Shown: one piece after another, positions 46,370 through 54,880 of the stretch
Layout: each line of letters opens with the position of its first letter
Numbering within the stretch: the stretch's first letter is position 1
Assembly: GCF_030371825.1 (NCBI RefSeq)
Contig: NZ_JAUDDM010000010.1
Origin: Collinsella sp944321445
Lineage (GTDB): Bacteria; Actinomycetota; Coriobacteriia; Coriobacteriales; Coriobacteriaceae
Reading direction: 5' to 3' (one strand)
Length of the DNA stretch: 64,000 nt
The notes under the pieces: generated by a model
Database searches by the model: none
Told to the model about the DNA's origin: nothing
The model's input: only the letters and a program-made list of their open reading frames with translations
Program-made: the position numbers and the translations under genes

Positions 46370-47251
46370 TTAGGCTCGGAGCTCTTCCAGGAAGAGCTGG
46401 ACGGCGCGCGAGCGCGGGGCGTTGCGTTTCCAGACGACGTCGATGATCGAGACCGCGGGCGGGTAGAGCAGGCGGAACTCCAGGCCCGTGTCGCCGCCCG
46501 TCGCAGTGAGGCCTTCGAGCGATATCATGCGGCCGGCGCCCTCCTGCACGAGCATCGCTGCGTTGAAGGACAGGTTATATGTCGCGACGACATCGAGCTC
46601 GCGTCCGTGCTCACCGAACCACATGCCCAAGGGGCCAATCGGCCCCTCATCGCTCCACGAGCGCTCGGGCATGATGAGCGGCGCATCCGCAAGGTCGGCG
46701 GGACCGATGATCTCCTGTGCCGCCAGCGGGTCGCCCTTTTGCATGACGACGCCCCAGGCATCGGTGGGCTGCAGGCGCAGGTGCTCGTACCGGTCGTTAT
46801 CGGGGTGGGACATAAGGACCACAAGGTCGTCGAGCCCGTGTTCGAGCCGCTCGATCAGGTCGGTCGCGATGGCGCTGTGCAGGTGGAAGCGCACCTGGGG
46901 ATTGCGCCTGCGGAACTCGGCAACCTGCCGTGCAATCTGCCGCATGGCGACGCTCTCGCCGGCGCCGATGTGGATGTCACCGGCGACGATCTCCTCGTCG
47001 TGCGAGAAGTCCGCGGCAGTCTGGTCGGCGAGTCCGACAATCTCCTGAGCGCGCCGCCGCAGGTACAGGCCCTGTTCGGTGGGCGTAACGCTGCGGCTGT
47101 GGCGCTCGAACAGCTCACAGCCCAGTTCGCGCTCGAGCTGGGCGATCTGTCGAGACAGCGCGGGCTGGGTCACATGTAGCGCCTCAGCAGCGCGCGACAT
47201 GGTTCCGTATTCGCAAACAGCGAGGTAGTAACGCAAGGCACGGAGTTCCAC
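46370..47251 (-). CDS. LysR-family regulator of the redox cluster
   Basis: The protein has 293 residues. The helix-turn-helix is LRALRYYLAVCEYGTMSRAA with LHVTQPALSRQIAQLEREL, followed by an effector domain (IGAGESVAMRQIARQVAEF). It is divergent from the run of five plus-strand genes starting at 47368, with 116 bases between, so it probably controls them. The intergenic A+T-rich stretch near 47270-47310 would contain the operator. Confidence 0.92.
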   Translation of the reverse strand: MELRALRYYLAVCEYGTMSRAAEALHVTQPALSRQIAQLERELGCELFERHSRSVTPTEQGLYLRRRAQEIVGLADQTAADFSHDEEIVAGDIHIGAGESVAMRQIARQVAEFRRRNPQVRFHLHSAIATDLIERLEHGLDDLVVLMSHPDNDRYEHLRLQPTDAWGVVMQKGDPLAAQEIIGPADLADAPLIMPERSWSDEGPIGPLGMWFGEHGRELDVVATYNLSFNAAMLVQEGAGRMISLEGLTATGGDTGLEFRLLYPPAVSIIDVVWKRNAPRSRAVQLFLEELRA

Positions 47252-47367
47252 AGCTCCTCCAACCCATTACAAAACCTTATATCACGATATACAGTATAAG
47301 CAATTGTATTCTTCTTCCCGCGGACTGAAACTAAAGCTAGGCAATACCGGGGAAGGAGGAGCGGCGC

Positions 47368-47733
47368 ATGCAGCCCATCGTGATGCATATTGGAGATGCG
47401 ACAATCTCCGCCCAGCTCAACGATACCGCGGCCGCCCATGCGCTCTGCACGCAGCTGCCCGTGGTCATCCCCATGAGCGCCTCGTCCGTGGGTATCTGCG
47501 GGGCGGCTCCGTTCGAGCTTCCTGTCGATTCCGCCCGCATCCATCGTGGATGGACAAACGGCGATATCAACTACAACCCTGGCGGTGGCTGGCTCGCGGT
47601 GTTTTTCGACGACGAGGAAAACTCGCAGCGCTACGGCGACCAATTCACCATCGGTCACATCGAGGGCAGCATCGAGGAACTCCGTCGTCTCACCGGATCG
47701 TATGACGTAACCATTGAGGCGCGACGCGCATAG
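47368..47733 (+). CDS. Cyclophilin-like fold protein
   Basis: The 121-residue protein has VMHIGDATISAQLNDTAAAH, LPVDSARIHRGWTNGDI, NYNPGGGWLAVFFDD and QFTIGHIEGSIEELR. This is the pattern of the small cyclophilin-like family related to TM1367. There is no signal peptide. It is first in the run with aldo/keto reductase, CMD, AEC transporter and cupin genes. Its biochemical role is not established. A lipoprotein version lies at 60800-61390. Confidence 0.72.
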   Translation: MQPIVMHIGDATISAQLNDTAAAHALCTQLPVVIPMSASSVGICGAAPFELPVDSARIHRGWTNGDINYNPGGGWLAVFFDDEENSQRYGDQFTIGHIEGSIEELRRLTGSYDVTIEARRA

Positions 47734-47778
47734 GTGAAAAAGCGCTAGGGGGTATTTCACGCCAAAGGAGGAGACAGC

Positions 47779-48804
47779 ATGCAGTACACAACGCTTGGCC
47801 ATTCCGGCATCAAGATCTCGAAGCTCTGCCTGGGCGGCATGAGCTTCGGCAAGCCGTCGCCCGATTTCCACCAGTGGACCATCGGGCCCGATGACACGCG
47901 CGCGGTCATCAAGCGCGCGCTCGACCTGGGTATCAACTTCATCGACACGGCGAACACCTACTCCTTCGGTACGAGCGAGGAGTACATCGGCGCCGCCCTG
48001 CGCGACCTGGGCGTGGCGCGCGACCAGGTGGTGCTCGCCAGCAAGGTCTACTTCAACGAGGGCAAGCTCTCGCGCGAGGCCATCAACCGCGAGATCGACG
48101 GCACGCTGAAGCGCCTGGGGACCGACTACCTCGACCTCTACATCATCCATCGCTTCGATTACGACACGCCCATCGAGGAGACGATGGAGGCGCTCGACGG
48201 CCTCGTGCGCGCCGGCAAGGTCCGCGCGCTCGGCGCGAGCGAGATGTACGCCTATCAGCTGCACAACATGCAGGTCGTGGCACAGCGGAACGGTTGGACG
48301 CCGTTCACGAGCATGCAGTGCCACTACAACCTGCTCTACCGCGAGGACGAGCGCGAAATGATTCCCGTGTGCCGCCAGTTCGACATGGCGCTCACGCCGT
48401 ATTCGCCCATGGCATCCGGTCACCTGTGCCGTCCCACCTGGGATTCCGATTCCTGCCGCTCCACGACCGATGCCACGATGCGCAACAAGTACGAAGCGGC
48501 GCGCGACAACGACATGCAGATCGTGGGCCGCGTGGCCGAAGTTGCCGAGCGCCACGGCGTGCCTATGGCGCAGATTGCGCTTGCCTGGCACTGGGCGCGT
48601 GGCGTGGAGTCGCCCATCGTGGGCTGCTCGCGCCCCGAGCGCGTGGACGACGCTGCGGCGGCGCTCGACGTGGAACTGACGACCGACGAGGTCGCCTACC
48701 TGGAGGATCCCTACACGGCTCACGAGCTCGTAGGCCCCCTCGCCCGTCCGGGCGAAAAGCCCCTCGCCGGCACCATGAACCCCAACACCAAGCCGGGAAA
48801 TTAG
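47779..48804 (+). CDS. Aldo/keto reductase
   Basis: The 341-residue protein has the (beta/alpha)8 AKR fold: NFIDTANTYSFGTSEEYIGA (catalytic Asp and Tyr), VVLASKVYF (Lys), LYIIHRFDYDTP (His) and the C-terminal NADPH site IVGCSRPERVDDAAAAL. The usual reaction is NADPH-dependent reduction of a carbonyl. Its stop codon lies in the dispersed hairpin repeat at 48795-48823. Confidence 0.92.
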   Translation: MQYTTLGHSGIKISKLCLGGMSFGKPSPDFHQWTIGPDDTRAVIKRALDLGINFIDTANTYSFGTSEEYIGAALRDLGVARDQVVLASKVYFNEGKLSREAINREIDGTLKRLGTDYLDLYIIHRFDYDTPIEETMEALDGLVRAGKVRALGASEMYAYQLHNMQVVAQRNGWTPFTSMQCHYNLLYREDEREMIPVCRQFDMALTPYSPMASGHLCRPTWDSDSCRSTTDATMRNKYEAARDNDMQIVGRVAEVAERHGVPMAQIALAWHWARGVESPIVGCSRPERVDDAAAALDVELTTDEVAYLEDPYTAHELVGPLARPGEKPLAGTMNPNTKPGN

Positions 48805-48823
48805 GGACTGTCCCTATTTTCCC
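48795..48823. repeat. GGGAAATTAGGGAC hairpin over the AKR stop codon
   Basis: GGGAAATTAGGGA and TCCCTATTTTCCC pair with one mismatch around CTG. The unit belongs to the GGGACAG-type family seen at 3944 and 8600. It covers the AKR stop and is followed at once by the AGGAGGAGG ribosome site of the next gene. Confidence 0.65.
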
Positions 48824-48834
48824 AGGAGGAGGAT

Positions 48835-49551
48835 ATGAGCATGAAAGAGTTTGAGAAGACCGATCCGGAGTTCGCCGAGCGCTTTACGTACTTCGCGGGC
48901 GAACAGGTGCCGACCGATCCCGCAGCTGAGCTGCCAGCGCGCGAGCGCTACCTGGCGATCATCGCCGCCTTGCTGGGCTGCCAGGGCATCGACGAGTTCC
49001 GCGTGATGGCGTCCGAGGCGCTCGGCGCCGGCGTGACACCCGTCGAGCTCAAAGAGGTTGTCTACCAGGCAACGGCGTACCTGGGCATCGGTCGCGTGCG
49101 CCCGTTTATCACCGCGGCGAACGAGGTCCTGGCGGCATGCGGCGTCGAGCTGCCGCTGCCCGGCCAGCAGACCACGACCCTCGAGACGCGCCAAGCCGCA
49201 GGCAATCAGAAGCAGATCGAGTATTTCGGTGAGGGCATGCGCGAGAGCTGGGCAAACGGTCCGGCGGAGCGCGAGCACATCAACCGCTGGCTCGCTGCCA
49301 ACTGCTTCGGCGACTACTACACCCGCAACGGCCTGTCGGACCTCGATCGCGAGATGGTCACGTTCTGCTACATCGCCGCGCAGGGCGGCTGCGAGCCGCA
49401 GGCCACGGCGCATGCCGGTGCGAACCTCAACCTGGGCCGCGACCGCGACTTCCTGTACCGCGTGGTCTCGCAGATGCTGCCCTACATCGGCTATCCGCGC
49501 AGCCTGAATGCCCTGGCCTGCATCGACAGCGCCGTCGCTGCGCGCGCGTAG
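48835..49551 (+). CDS. Carboxymuconolactone decarboxylase-like protein, two CMD domains
   Basis: The protein has 238 residues. Two AhpD/CMD-type helical domains are visible: residues 30-95 (ARERYLAIIAALLGCQGIDE, EVVYQATAYLGIGRV) and 145-230 (REMVTFCYIAAQGGCEPQAT, PYIGYPRSLNAL). The second has a Cys-x8-Cys-x6-His pattern rather than CxxC. Members are decarboxylases or peroxidase-like; the substrate is unknown. It follows AGGAGGAGG and belongs to the LysR-linked cluster. Confidence 0.82.
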   Translation: MSMKEFEKTDPEFAERFTYFAGEQVPTDPAAELPARERYLAIIAALLGCQGIDEFRVMASEALGAGVTPVELKEVVYQATAYLGIGRVRPFITAANEVLAACGVELPLPGQQTTTLETRQAAGNQKQIEYFGEGMRESWANGPAEREHINRWLAANCFGDYYTRNGLSDLDREMVTFCYIAAQGGCEPQATAHAGANLNLGRDRDFLYRVVSQMLPYIGYPRSLNALACIDSAVAARA

Positions 49552-49569
49552 GCAGGGGAGGGAACCGCT

Positions 49570-50535
49570 TTGGTCGACATCGCCGGCGTGCTGGGGAGCA
49601 TGTTCTCGCTCATCATCGTCACGATTCTGGGCTTCATCGCCGCGCGGGTGGGATACCTCACCGCCGACATCCGCCCCAAGATCTCGAACCTCATCTTCAA
49701 CATCACCCTGCCGTGTACCGTGCTCGCGTCGGTGGGGGAGGTCGACCCGTCAACCGGTGGCGATGCCATCACCTGGTCGATCGTCCTCGGCGCGGCGATT
49801 TTCTTCGTGATGCTCGTCGCCGCCGCCGTCGCCGTGGCGGTGCTGCGTGTGCCGGTGGAGCAGCGCGGCCTCTACCTGTTCCAGGGCGTGCTCACCAACA
49901 CGGGTTTCATCGGCTTCGCGGTGCTCGATTCCGTGTTCGGCGGCGCGTCGGTGTTCCTGGGCTCAATCTTCATCGCGATCTCGAACGTGTTCCTGTACAG
50001 CCTCGGCATTGCTGCGCTGACGAGCGGTGGGGCGAGTGGCGCCGAGGCCCATCGCGCATCGCTCGCGGAAACCGCGCGCACCGTTCTCAAGAACATGCTC
50101 AACGTGCCACTCGTCGTGAGTCTCATCGCTATGGTCGTGTTCTTCGCGAACATCCCCGTGCCGGCGCCCATCATGCAGGCGTCGGACATGACCGGCGGCA
50201 TCACCGCGCCGCTCGCGATGATGCTCGTGGGCCTTTCTATCGCCGACGCCGACCTCAAAAGCGTGCTTGCCGAATGGCGCCTGTGGGGCTTCACACTCAT
50301 CCGCTTCCTCATCGCCCCGCTCGTCGCCTATCTTGCGCTTGCGCCCATCGTGCCGAGCGAGCTCGCCCTTGGCGTTTTCATTGTGCTGCTCGCCATGCCG
50401 ACCGGCTCGATGGCCGGCCCCATCGCGGCAACCTATGGGCAAGACGGCGACATCCCGGCGCGCGGCACCATCGTGTCGACGCTCGCCTCGTTTGCCATCG
50501 TGCCCATCCTCATGCTGGTCATGACGATGGCGTAG
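49570..50535 (+). CDS. AEC-family transporter (auxin efflux carrier type)
   Basis: The 321-residue membrane protein has about ten helices in two inverted halves. NTGFIGFAVLDSVFGGAS and MPTGSMAGPIAATYGQD are the AEC hallmark segments. Bacterial AEC members export or import organic acids such as malonate or malate. A TTG start at 49570 behind AGGGGAGGG is preferred; the first in-frame ATG (49600) would trim the first helix. It may move the substrate or product of the neighbouring enzymes. Confidence 0.85.
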   Translation: MVDIAGVLGSMFSLIIVTILGFIAARVGYLTADIRPKISNLIFNITLPCTVLASVGEVDPSTGGDAITWSIVLGAAIFFVMLVAAAVAVAVLRVPVEQRGLYLFQGVLTNTGFIGFAVLDSVFGGASVFLGSIFIAISNVFLYSLGIAALTSGGASGAEAHRASLAETARTVLKNMLNVPLVVSLIAMVVFFANIPVPAPIMQASDMTGGITAPLAMMLVGLSIADADLKSVLAEWRLWGFTLIRFLIAPLVAYLALAPIVPSELALGVFIVLLAMPTGSMAGPIAATYGQDGDIPARGTIVSTLASFAIVPILMLVMTMA

Positions 50536-50604
50536 CGCGAATTTACTCATGAGGGACGGGGCGGCCTGCCTGTTCCGTCCCACGCAAAATCAAAGGAGAA
50601 AACT

Positions 50605-51024
50605 ATGACAACACCCGACTTCACCCCTATGTTCGGCATGGGCAACCCCAACGACGCCTATGCTCAGTACTTCATCGGCAATTCGTACCTCAACCCGCTG
50701 ACCAATCCGACGGAGGCGGGCGTCGGCATGTCCAACGTCACCTTCGAGCCCGGCTGCCGCAACAACTGGCATATCCACCACGCTAGCAAGGGCGGTGGGC
50801 AGATTCTCATCTGCACCGACGGCCGCGGCTGGTACCAGGAGTGGGGGAAGGACCCGCAGGAGCTCACGCCCGGCACCGTCGTGGTGATTCCCGCCGGCGT
50901 CAAGCATTGGCACGGCGCCGCGTGCGATTCGTGGTTCAGCCACATCGCCTTCGAGGCTCCCGGCGAGGACACCTCCAACGAGTGGCTCGAGCCCGTCGAC
51001 GACGCCCAGTACCCGCAGGCGTAG
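50605..51024 (+). CDS. Cupin-domain protein
   Basis: The 139-residue protein is a single cupin. Motif 1 is NNWHIHHASKGGGQILIC and motif 2 is PGTVVVIPAGVKHWHGA, with His residues placed to bind one metal ion. It resembles cupins encoded beside carboxymuconolactone decarboxylases, in agreement with its neighbours. The reaction is unknown. It starts behind AAAGGAGAAAA and is the last gene of the LysR-linked run. Confidence 0.85.
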   Translation: MTTPDFTPMFGMGNPNDAYAQYFIGNSYLNPLTNPTEAGVGMSNVTFEPGCRNNWHIHHASKGGGQILICTDGRGWYQEWGKDPQELTPGTVVVIPAGVKHWHGAACDSWFSHIAFEAPGEDTSNEWLEPVDDAQYPQA

Positions 51025-51109
51025 CGTTCGAGTCGGGCCCGTGGGGTGGAGCAGCCTGCCTGCTCCGCCCCATGTCTGCTACGATGGGCGCGACGAAATC
51101 GGAGGCGCC

Positions 51110-51391
51110 ATGGACATCCCCGCGACGGAGCACTACAAGTTCTTCAACCACACGGCGTGCGAGTTCTACCCCTGCCACGACATGCCGGCAGAAGAGCTCA
51201 ACTGCCTGTTTTGCTACTGCCCGCTGTATTGCCTGGGCCCAGATTGCGGCGGCAACTTCTGCTACGTGGGCGAGGCGGGCGACATCAAGGATTGCTCTGC
51301 CTGCACCGTGCCGCACCGCCGGGAGAACTACGACTACATCATGCGCCAGTTCGAGCGCGTGAAGGACATCGCTCGCAGACGGGACAGCTGA
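51110..51391 (+). CDS. Cysteine-rich small domain protein
   Basis: The 93-residue protein has ten cysteines in the pattern FFNHTACEFYPCH, LNCLFCYCPLYCLGPDCGG and DCSACTVPHRRENY. This matches the cysteine-rich small domain family, probably a metal or iron-sulfur binder; some members are fused or adjacent to cobalamin genes. The ATG at 51110 follows GGAGGCGCC. Confidence 0.8.
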   Translation: MDIPATEHYKFFNHTACEFYPCHDMPAEELNCLFCYCPLYCLGPDCGGNFCYVGEAGDIKDCSACTVPHRRENYDYIMRQFERVKDIARRRDS

Positions 51392-51473
51392 TTCGCCGCG
51401 TTTGCCGCGAAGGCGCCGCAGGCCGCCTCGACGCTTCACATGCATGGGGGAGAGATGCCTGCTCGGGGCACAC

Positions 51474-51510
51474 GGGGCATCGCGTTTTCTGCCCCGATGC
51501 CCCTTCTTTT
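51474..51510 (+). terminator. Terminator of the cysteine-rich gene
   Basis: GGGGCATCG pairs with CGATGCCCC around a 12-base loop, followed by TTCTTTT. Confidence 0.7.
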
Positions 51511-51558
51511 CCCGGCCTTTTGCTCGGAGGCCGGTTAGCGGCAGGATGAGACTCCGGT

Positions 51559-51721
51559 GTTGCAGGTTTTTGCGACTTTTAGATCCCTGAAAATGGCCCT
51601 CCGGCAGAACGGCATGAGCGGCCAATCGAATCCTGCGGAAACATCGTCTGCTGTGCCTCCTTGAGAGCCCTTTTCTCGGGGTCCGATTTTTGGCAGTCTA
51701 CAAGTTGCAAAAACCTGCAAC
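51559..51721. repeat. 163-bp element with 26-bp inverted ends
   Basis: 51559-51584 (GTTGCAGGTTTTTGCGACTT start) is complemented by 51696-51721 at 23 of 26 positions. Size and layout match the elements at 1232-1414 and 32655-32896, but the end sequences differ. Confidence 0.6.
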
Positions 51722-51837
51722 AATTGAATCGCTTCCTGCCGTTGCGAGAGCCATGTGCCCTGTTGCGGCCCGCTTGTTGTTGAAGAAGATGGGTGCGGTG
51801 GTACGGCGGGACGCCTTCCGTACCGGTTGCCGACAGA

Positions 51838-51877
51838 AGCCCTGCGTTCAGCGAATCGTGCTGGACGCAGGGCTTTT
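51838..51877 (+). terminator. Intrinsic terminator before the surface-protein gene
   Basis: AGCCCTGCGT pairs with ACGCAGGGCT around 17 bases, followed by five T. It is preceded by a GGTACGG/CCGTACC hairpin. It lies 82 bases upstream of the LPxTG gene and far after any other gene, so it may end a small RNA or act as a leader attenuator. Confidence 0.6.
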
Positions 51878-51958
51878 TGCGCAACGGCGCGGCAATAAGA
51901 GCAATAGCCTGCCGACCGATGAATCGACGCCACAAACGCACGGGAGGAGGGTTGAGCC

Positions 51959-54436
51959 ATGAAGAGGATGCCCGTTGCGAACTTCCCCGCCATGCTGCTG
52001 ACTATTGCGCTGATTGCGGTGAGTCCGATTCCCTCCCTTGCATATGCCGACGACGCGCCCGAAGCGGCGGTCGTCGAGCTTGCGCCCGCTGCGGCGGATG
52101 AGGAGGTTGCTGCTACCGAAGAAACCCTGCCGCCGGATGCGGAAGATGAGACCGCGCCCGCCGAGGATACGACCGATGCCGTGAGCGCTGTGGATGTCGA
52201 CGGGTCCGGTTGGATTGTCGAGCCGTTGGGCGACCTCGTGCCCCAGGCAAGTGTGCTGCCGGTTGAGGAGGCCCGGACGACGGAGCTCGTGGAAGGCCGG
52301 GCCGTGACTTTTGTGGGCCAGCTCGCCTATCCGGCTGCGGAAGGCGACGATTCGACTGATCCCGTCAGTGCCAACCTGTTGTTCCCCGCGGGCGATGCCG
52401 CCGTTGGCGACACCCTGGCCATCGTGTTCTATGCGGAAGGCGATGAGCCGGTGACGCTGAGCGCCACCGTAGTCGCCGGCGCGGACGGATCCCCGGCGGG
52501 TGCTCTGGTGGAAGTGCGCTGGGACGGCGCGCGCCTCACGCTGAACGGCGTGCCGACGGGAACGGCCAACGGGCGCTACGAGGTCATCGGTGCGGTTGCC
52601 TCCGAACCCGCGGAGCCGGCGGAACAGGAGCTTGAGGAAGAGCCTGGTCCGGAGCCCCGCGAGGGTGACGAAGCCGAGCCGGGGAAGACCCCCGAAGAGA
52701 ATCCCGAGGAGCAGTTCGAAGAGGAGCAGCCTGAAGAGGAGCCCGGTGCGGATCTCGACGCCAAGCTCGAGGAGGAGCTCGCCGCGGCAACGGCTGAGCT
52801 GGAAGAGCTGCGCGCGCAACTGGACGAGGCGACCGTTCTCGACGAGGATGAGCTGGCAGACGCGCCTGATGCGACGGCCTACCTGCCGGCGGATGACGCT
52901 GCGACGCTCGCGTCCGAGCTGGATGCGCTCGCGGCAAGGCTCGAGGCCGAAGACCTCACGCTCGACGGCATTTCTGCCGCACGCAGCGAGGTCAAAGACC
53001 TGCATGAGAAGCTCGCCGCTGCCATCAAGATGGTGCATGTCGACCGCACGGCCCTGAGTGACGCTGTGGCGGCGGCGGACAAAGCCCTCGCAGAAACCGC
53101 CGCCTCGAAGGACGGCCGTGATGTAAAGCACGGCTCCGCCTGGACAGCCCCCGAACATCACGATGCGCTCAAGGCAGGCCTCGCCGAGGCGAAGGCAACG
53201 CTCGACGCAAAGGACACCGGCCAGAACGCCGTCGACACCGCGGCGGATGCGCTTGCCAGAGCCCGCGTCGCGTTCGAGGACACCGTGGAGATCGCCCAGG
53301 TTTCCCGCGCTGACCTTGAGAAAGCACGCGCCGCGGCCGCCGATGCGGACAACGGCGTGACCATCGCCGAGGACATCTTCGACGTCGCTCCCGGCGCCCG
53401 GTGGGCAACAACGGAACAGGGCGACGCGTTCAACGCCGCGCGCGCTGCGGCCAAAACCGTCGCAACCGCAGAGCTGACATCGCTCACGCAAAACGACGTC
53501 GATGCCGCGACGGACTCCCTCGCCAAGGCGACGGAGACGTTCTCCCAGGCCATCGCTACCAAGCCCAAGATCGAGCACTTCACGATCGCGCTTCCCGATG
53601 ATCCCTTTGGCGATGACGTTGCCTACGCGTCTCCGGGCAACCCGCTGAACCTGAAGCCCGTGTTCGATCCCGCCGCCTCCGCAGTTGCGGTGACGTGGAG
53701 CTCGTCGAATTCCAAGGTCGCACGCGTCGACGCCAACGGCACGGTGGCCGCAGTTTCCGACGGCGTCGTGACCATCACGGCCACCACGCGCGCGTTCCCG
53801 GGCGTGGCGGAAAGCGTGACCGCAACGCGTCGCATCGCGGTGTTCGGCACCGGTGCGACCTGGGATTACCAGAACACGAGCGCTGGCATCACGGTGGAGG
53901 GCGTCCCTTCGGGCGTTACCGTGGAATGCCTGGTGCTTACCGGCGCACGCGAGAATCCCGTTACGAGCTTGGGCAAAGGCGACCGTGCGGTCCTCGGCGT
54001 CGCCATCGCGCTCGTGACGCCGCTTGACGACACGGTCATGGGCATCACCTTCGACGGCATGCGCACGCGCATCGGCATCCGCACGCACGACTACGATGGC
54101 CAGACGGTCGAGGTCGTCCTGTACGGCGACGATGGCTATACCTACACGTACGAAACCGTCGTCGGCGGTGGCGAGGTGTACCTCACGACGCCTGCCGGCG
54201 GGTACTTCGAGGTCATTGCCCGCGCTGACCTGCTGAAAGACACGAAGGATGCTAACAAGGACGATCCCGCCAAGCCATCCGATAACGCCGAGCTCACCGG
54301 CAAGAACGTACGCGAGATTCTGCCGCAGACCGGCGACAACTCGCTGGCAGCGGTGCTCCTTGTAGGCGGTGCTGGCATCGCGCTGATCGCATGCGGCCTG
54401 TTCGCCATCCATCGGACCCGGAGATCGGAGCGCTAG
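51959..54436 (+). CDS. LPxTG-anchored surface protein
   Basis: The 825-residue protein has a signal peptide (FPAMLLTIALIAVSPIPSLA, cut near AYA-DD). A Glu/Ala/Pro-rich low-complexity region and a coiled-coil segment (residues about 260-350) follow. Then come two FIVAR-like helical modules (DRTALSDAVAAADKALAETA and RADLEKARAAAADADNGVTI) and an Ig-like Big_2 domain (VTWSSSNSKVARVDANGTVA). It ends with the sortase signal LPQTGD, a hydrophobic stretch and a basic tail RTRRSER. Sortase would link it to peptidoglycan. The ligand is unknown. Confidence 0.9.
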   Translation: MKRMPVANFPAMLLTIALIAVSPIPSLAYADDAPEAAVVELAPAAADEEVAATEETLPPDAEDETAPAEDTTDAVSAVDVDGSGWIVEPLGDLVPQASVLPVEEARTTELVEGRAVTFVGQLAYPAAEGDDSTDPVSANLLFPAGDAAVGDTLAIVFYAEGDEPVTLSATVVAGADGSPAGALVEVRWDGARLTLNGVPTGTANGRYEVIGAVASEPAEPAEQELEEEPGPEPREGDEAEPGKTPEENPEEQFEEEQPEEEPGADLDAKLEEELAAATAELEELRAQLDEATVLDEDELADAPDATAYLPADDAATLASELDALAARLEAEDLTLDGISAARSEVKDLHEKLAAAIKMVHVDRTALSDAVAAADKALAETAASKDGRDVKHGSAWTAPEHHDALKAGLAEAKATLDAKDTGQNAVDTAADALARARVAFEDTVEIAQVSRADLEKARAAAADADNGVTIAEDIFDVAPGARWATTEQGDAFNAARAAAKTVATAELTSLTQNDVDAATDSLAKATETFSQAIATKPKIEHFTIALPDDPFGDDVAYASPGNPLNLKPVFDPAASAVAVTWSSSNSKVARVDANGTVAAVSDGVVTITATTRAFPGVAESVTATRRIAVFGTGATWDYQNTSAGITVEGVPSGVTVECLVLTGARENPVTSLGKGDRAVLGVAIALVTPLDDTVMGITFDGMRTRIGIRTHDYDGQTVEVVLYGDDGYTYTYETVVGGGEVYLTTPAGGYFEVIARADLLKDTKDANKDDPAKPSDNAELTGKNVREILPQTGDNSLAAVLLVGGAGIALIACGLFAIHRTRRSER

Positions 54437-54467
54437 CGCGCAACCACACGAAAGGCTTCATCAACAT

Positions 54468-54497
54468 GGGGGCGGGCCTGTACCCGCCCTCATTTTT
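54468..54497 (+). terminator. Terminator of the surface-protein gene
   Basis: GGGCGGG pairs with CCCGCCC around CCTGTA, followed by TCATTTTT. Confidence 0.75.
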
Positions 54498-54531
54498 GCG
54501 CCCATTCCATGGCGCCAAAACCATGCTCACA

Positions 54532-54558
54532 ACCTATACCTAGCCATAGGATATAGGT
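54532..54558. promoter_or_regulatory. Palindrome upstream of the amino acid importer operon
   Basis: ACCTATACCTA and TAGGATATAGGT form an imperfect dyad with one bulged base in an A+T-rich setting, 52 bases before the first gene. It could be an operator for the importer operon. Confidence 0.4.
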
Positions 54559-54610
54559 CTTTTACATGGTGCAAGCCGCGTCCTACCATAGGCTCCGAAA
54601 GGAGATTGCT

Positions 54611-54880
54611 ATGGGTGATTTGAGCGAAGACCTCGAGCGCTGCCTGTGCGACTGCGCGTGCGACGAGGCGCGCGCCGCGAAAGCCCGCTGCTCGTGCGAA
54701 GAGGGCCGTGTCCGCGAAGCCAAACGCGTACTGCTAAGCGAGCGCCAGCGCCTGCTCGACGAGCTGCACGCCAACCAGCGGGGCATCGATGCCATCGACC
54801 ATATGCTGCACCGCGTGAGCTGCGAGTGCGTGCCGCGCAGGGCGTCTGCCAAAAGCGGGGAGGAGGCCTCTCATGAGTGA
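54611..54880 (+). CDS. Small Cys-rich coiled-coil protein, unknown
   Basis: The 89-residue protein begins MGDLSEDLERCLCDCACDE behind AAAGGAGA. Cysteines occur as CLCDCAC, CSC and CEC, framing a helical, charged middle (LSERQRLLDELHANQRGI). Its last eight bases overlap the start of the ABC permease gene, so the two are translationally coupled. A metal or redox role linked to the importer is possible. I do not recognise the family. Confidence 0.65.
   Translation: MGDLSEDLERCLCDCACDEARAAKARCSCEEGRVREAKRVLLSERQRLLDELHANQRGIDAIDHMLHRVSCECVPRRASAKSGEEASHE

Larger units (their letters stand above)
51392..51958. other. 567-bp non-coding gap with terminator, inverted-repeat element and hairpin
   Basis: No protein gene is supported. 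In order it contains a terminator (51474-51510), a 163-bp inverted-repeat element (51559-51721), and two hairpins followed by a T run (51800-51877) that may end a small RNA or a leader. Confidence 0.6.
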
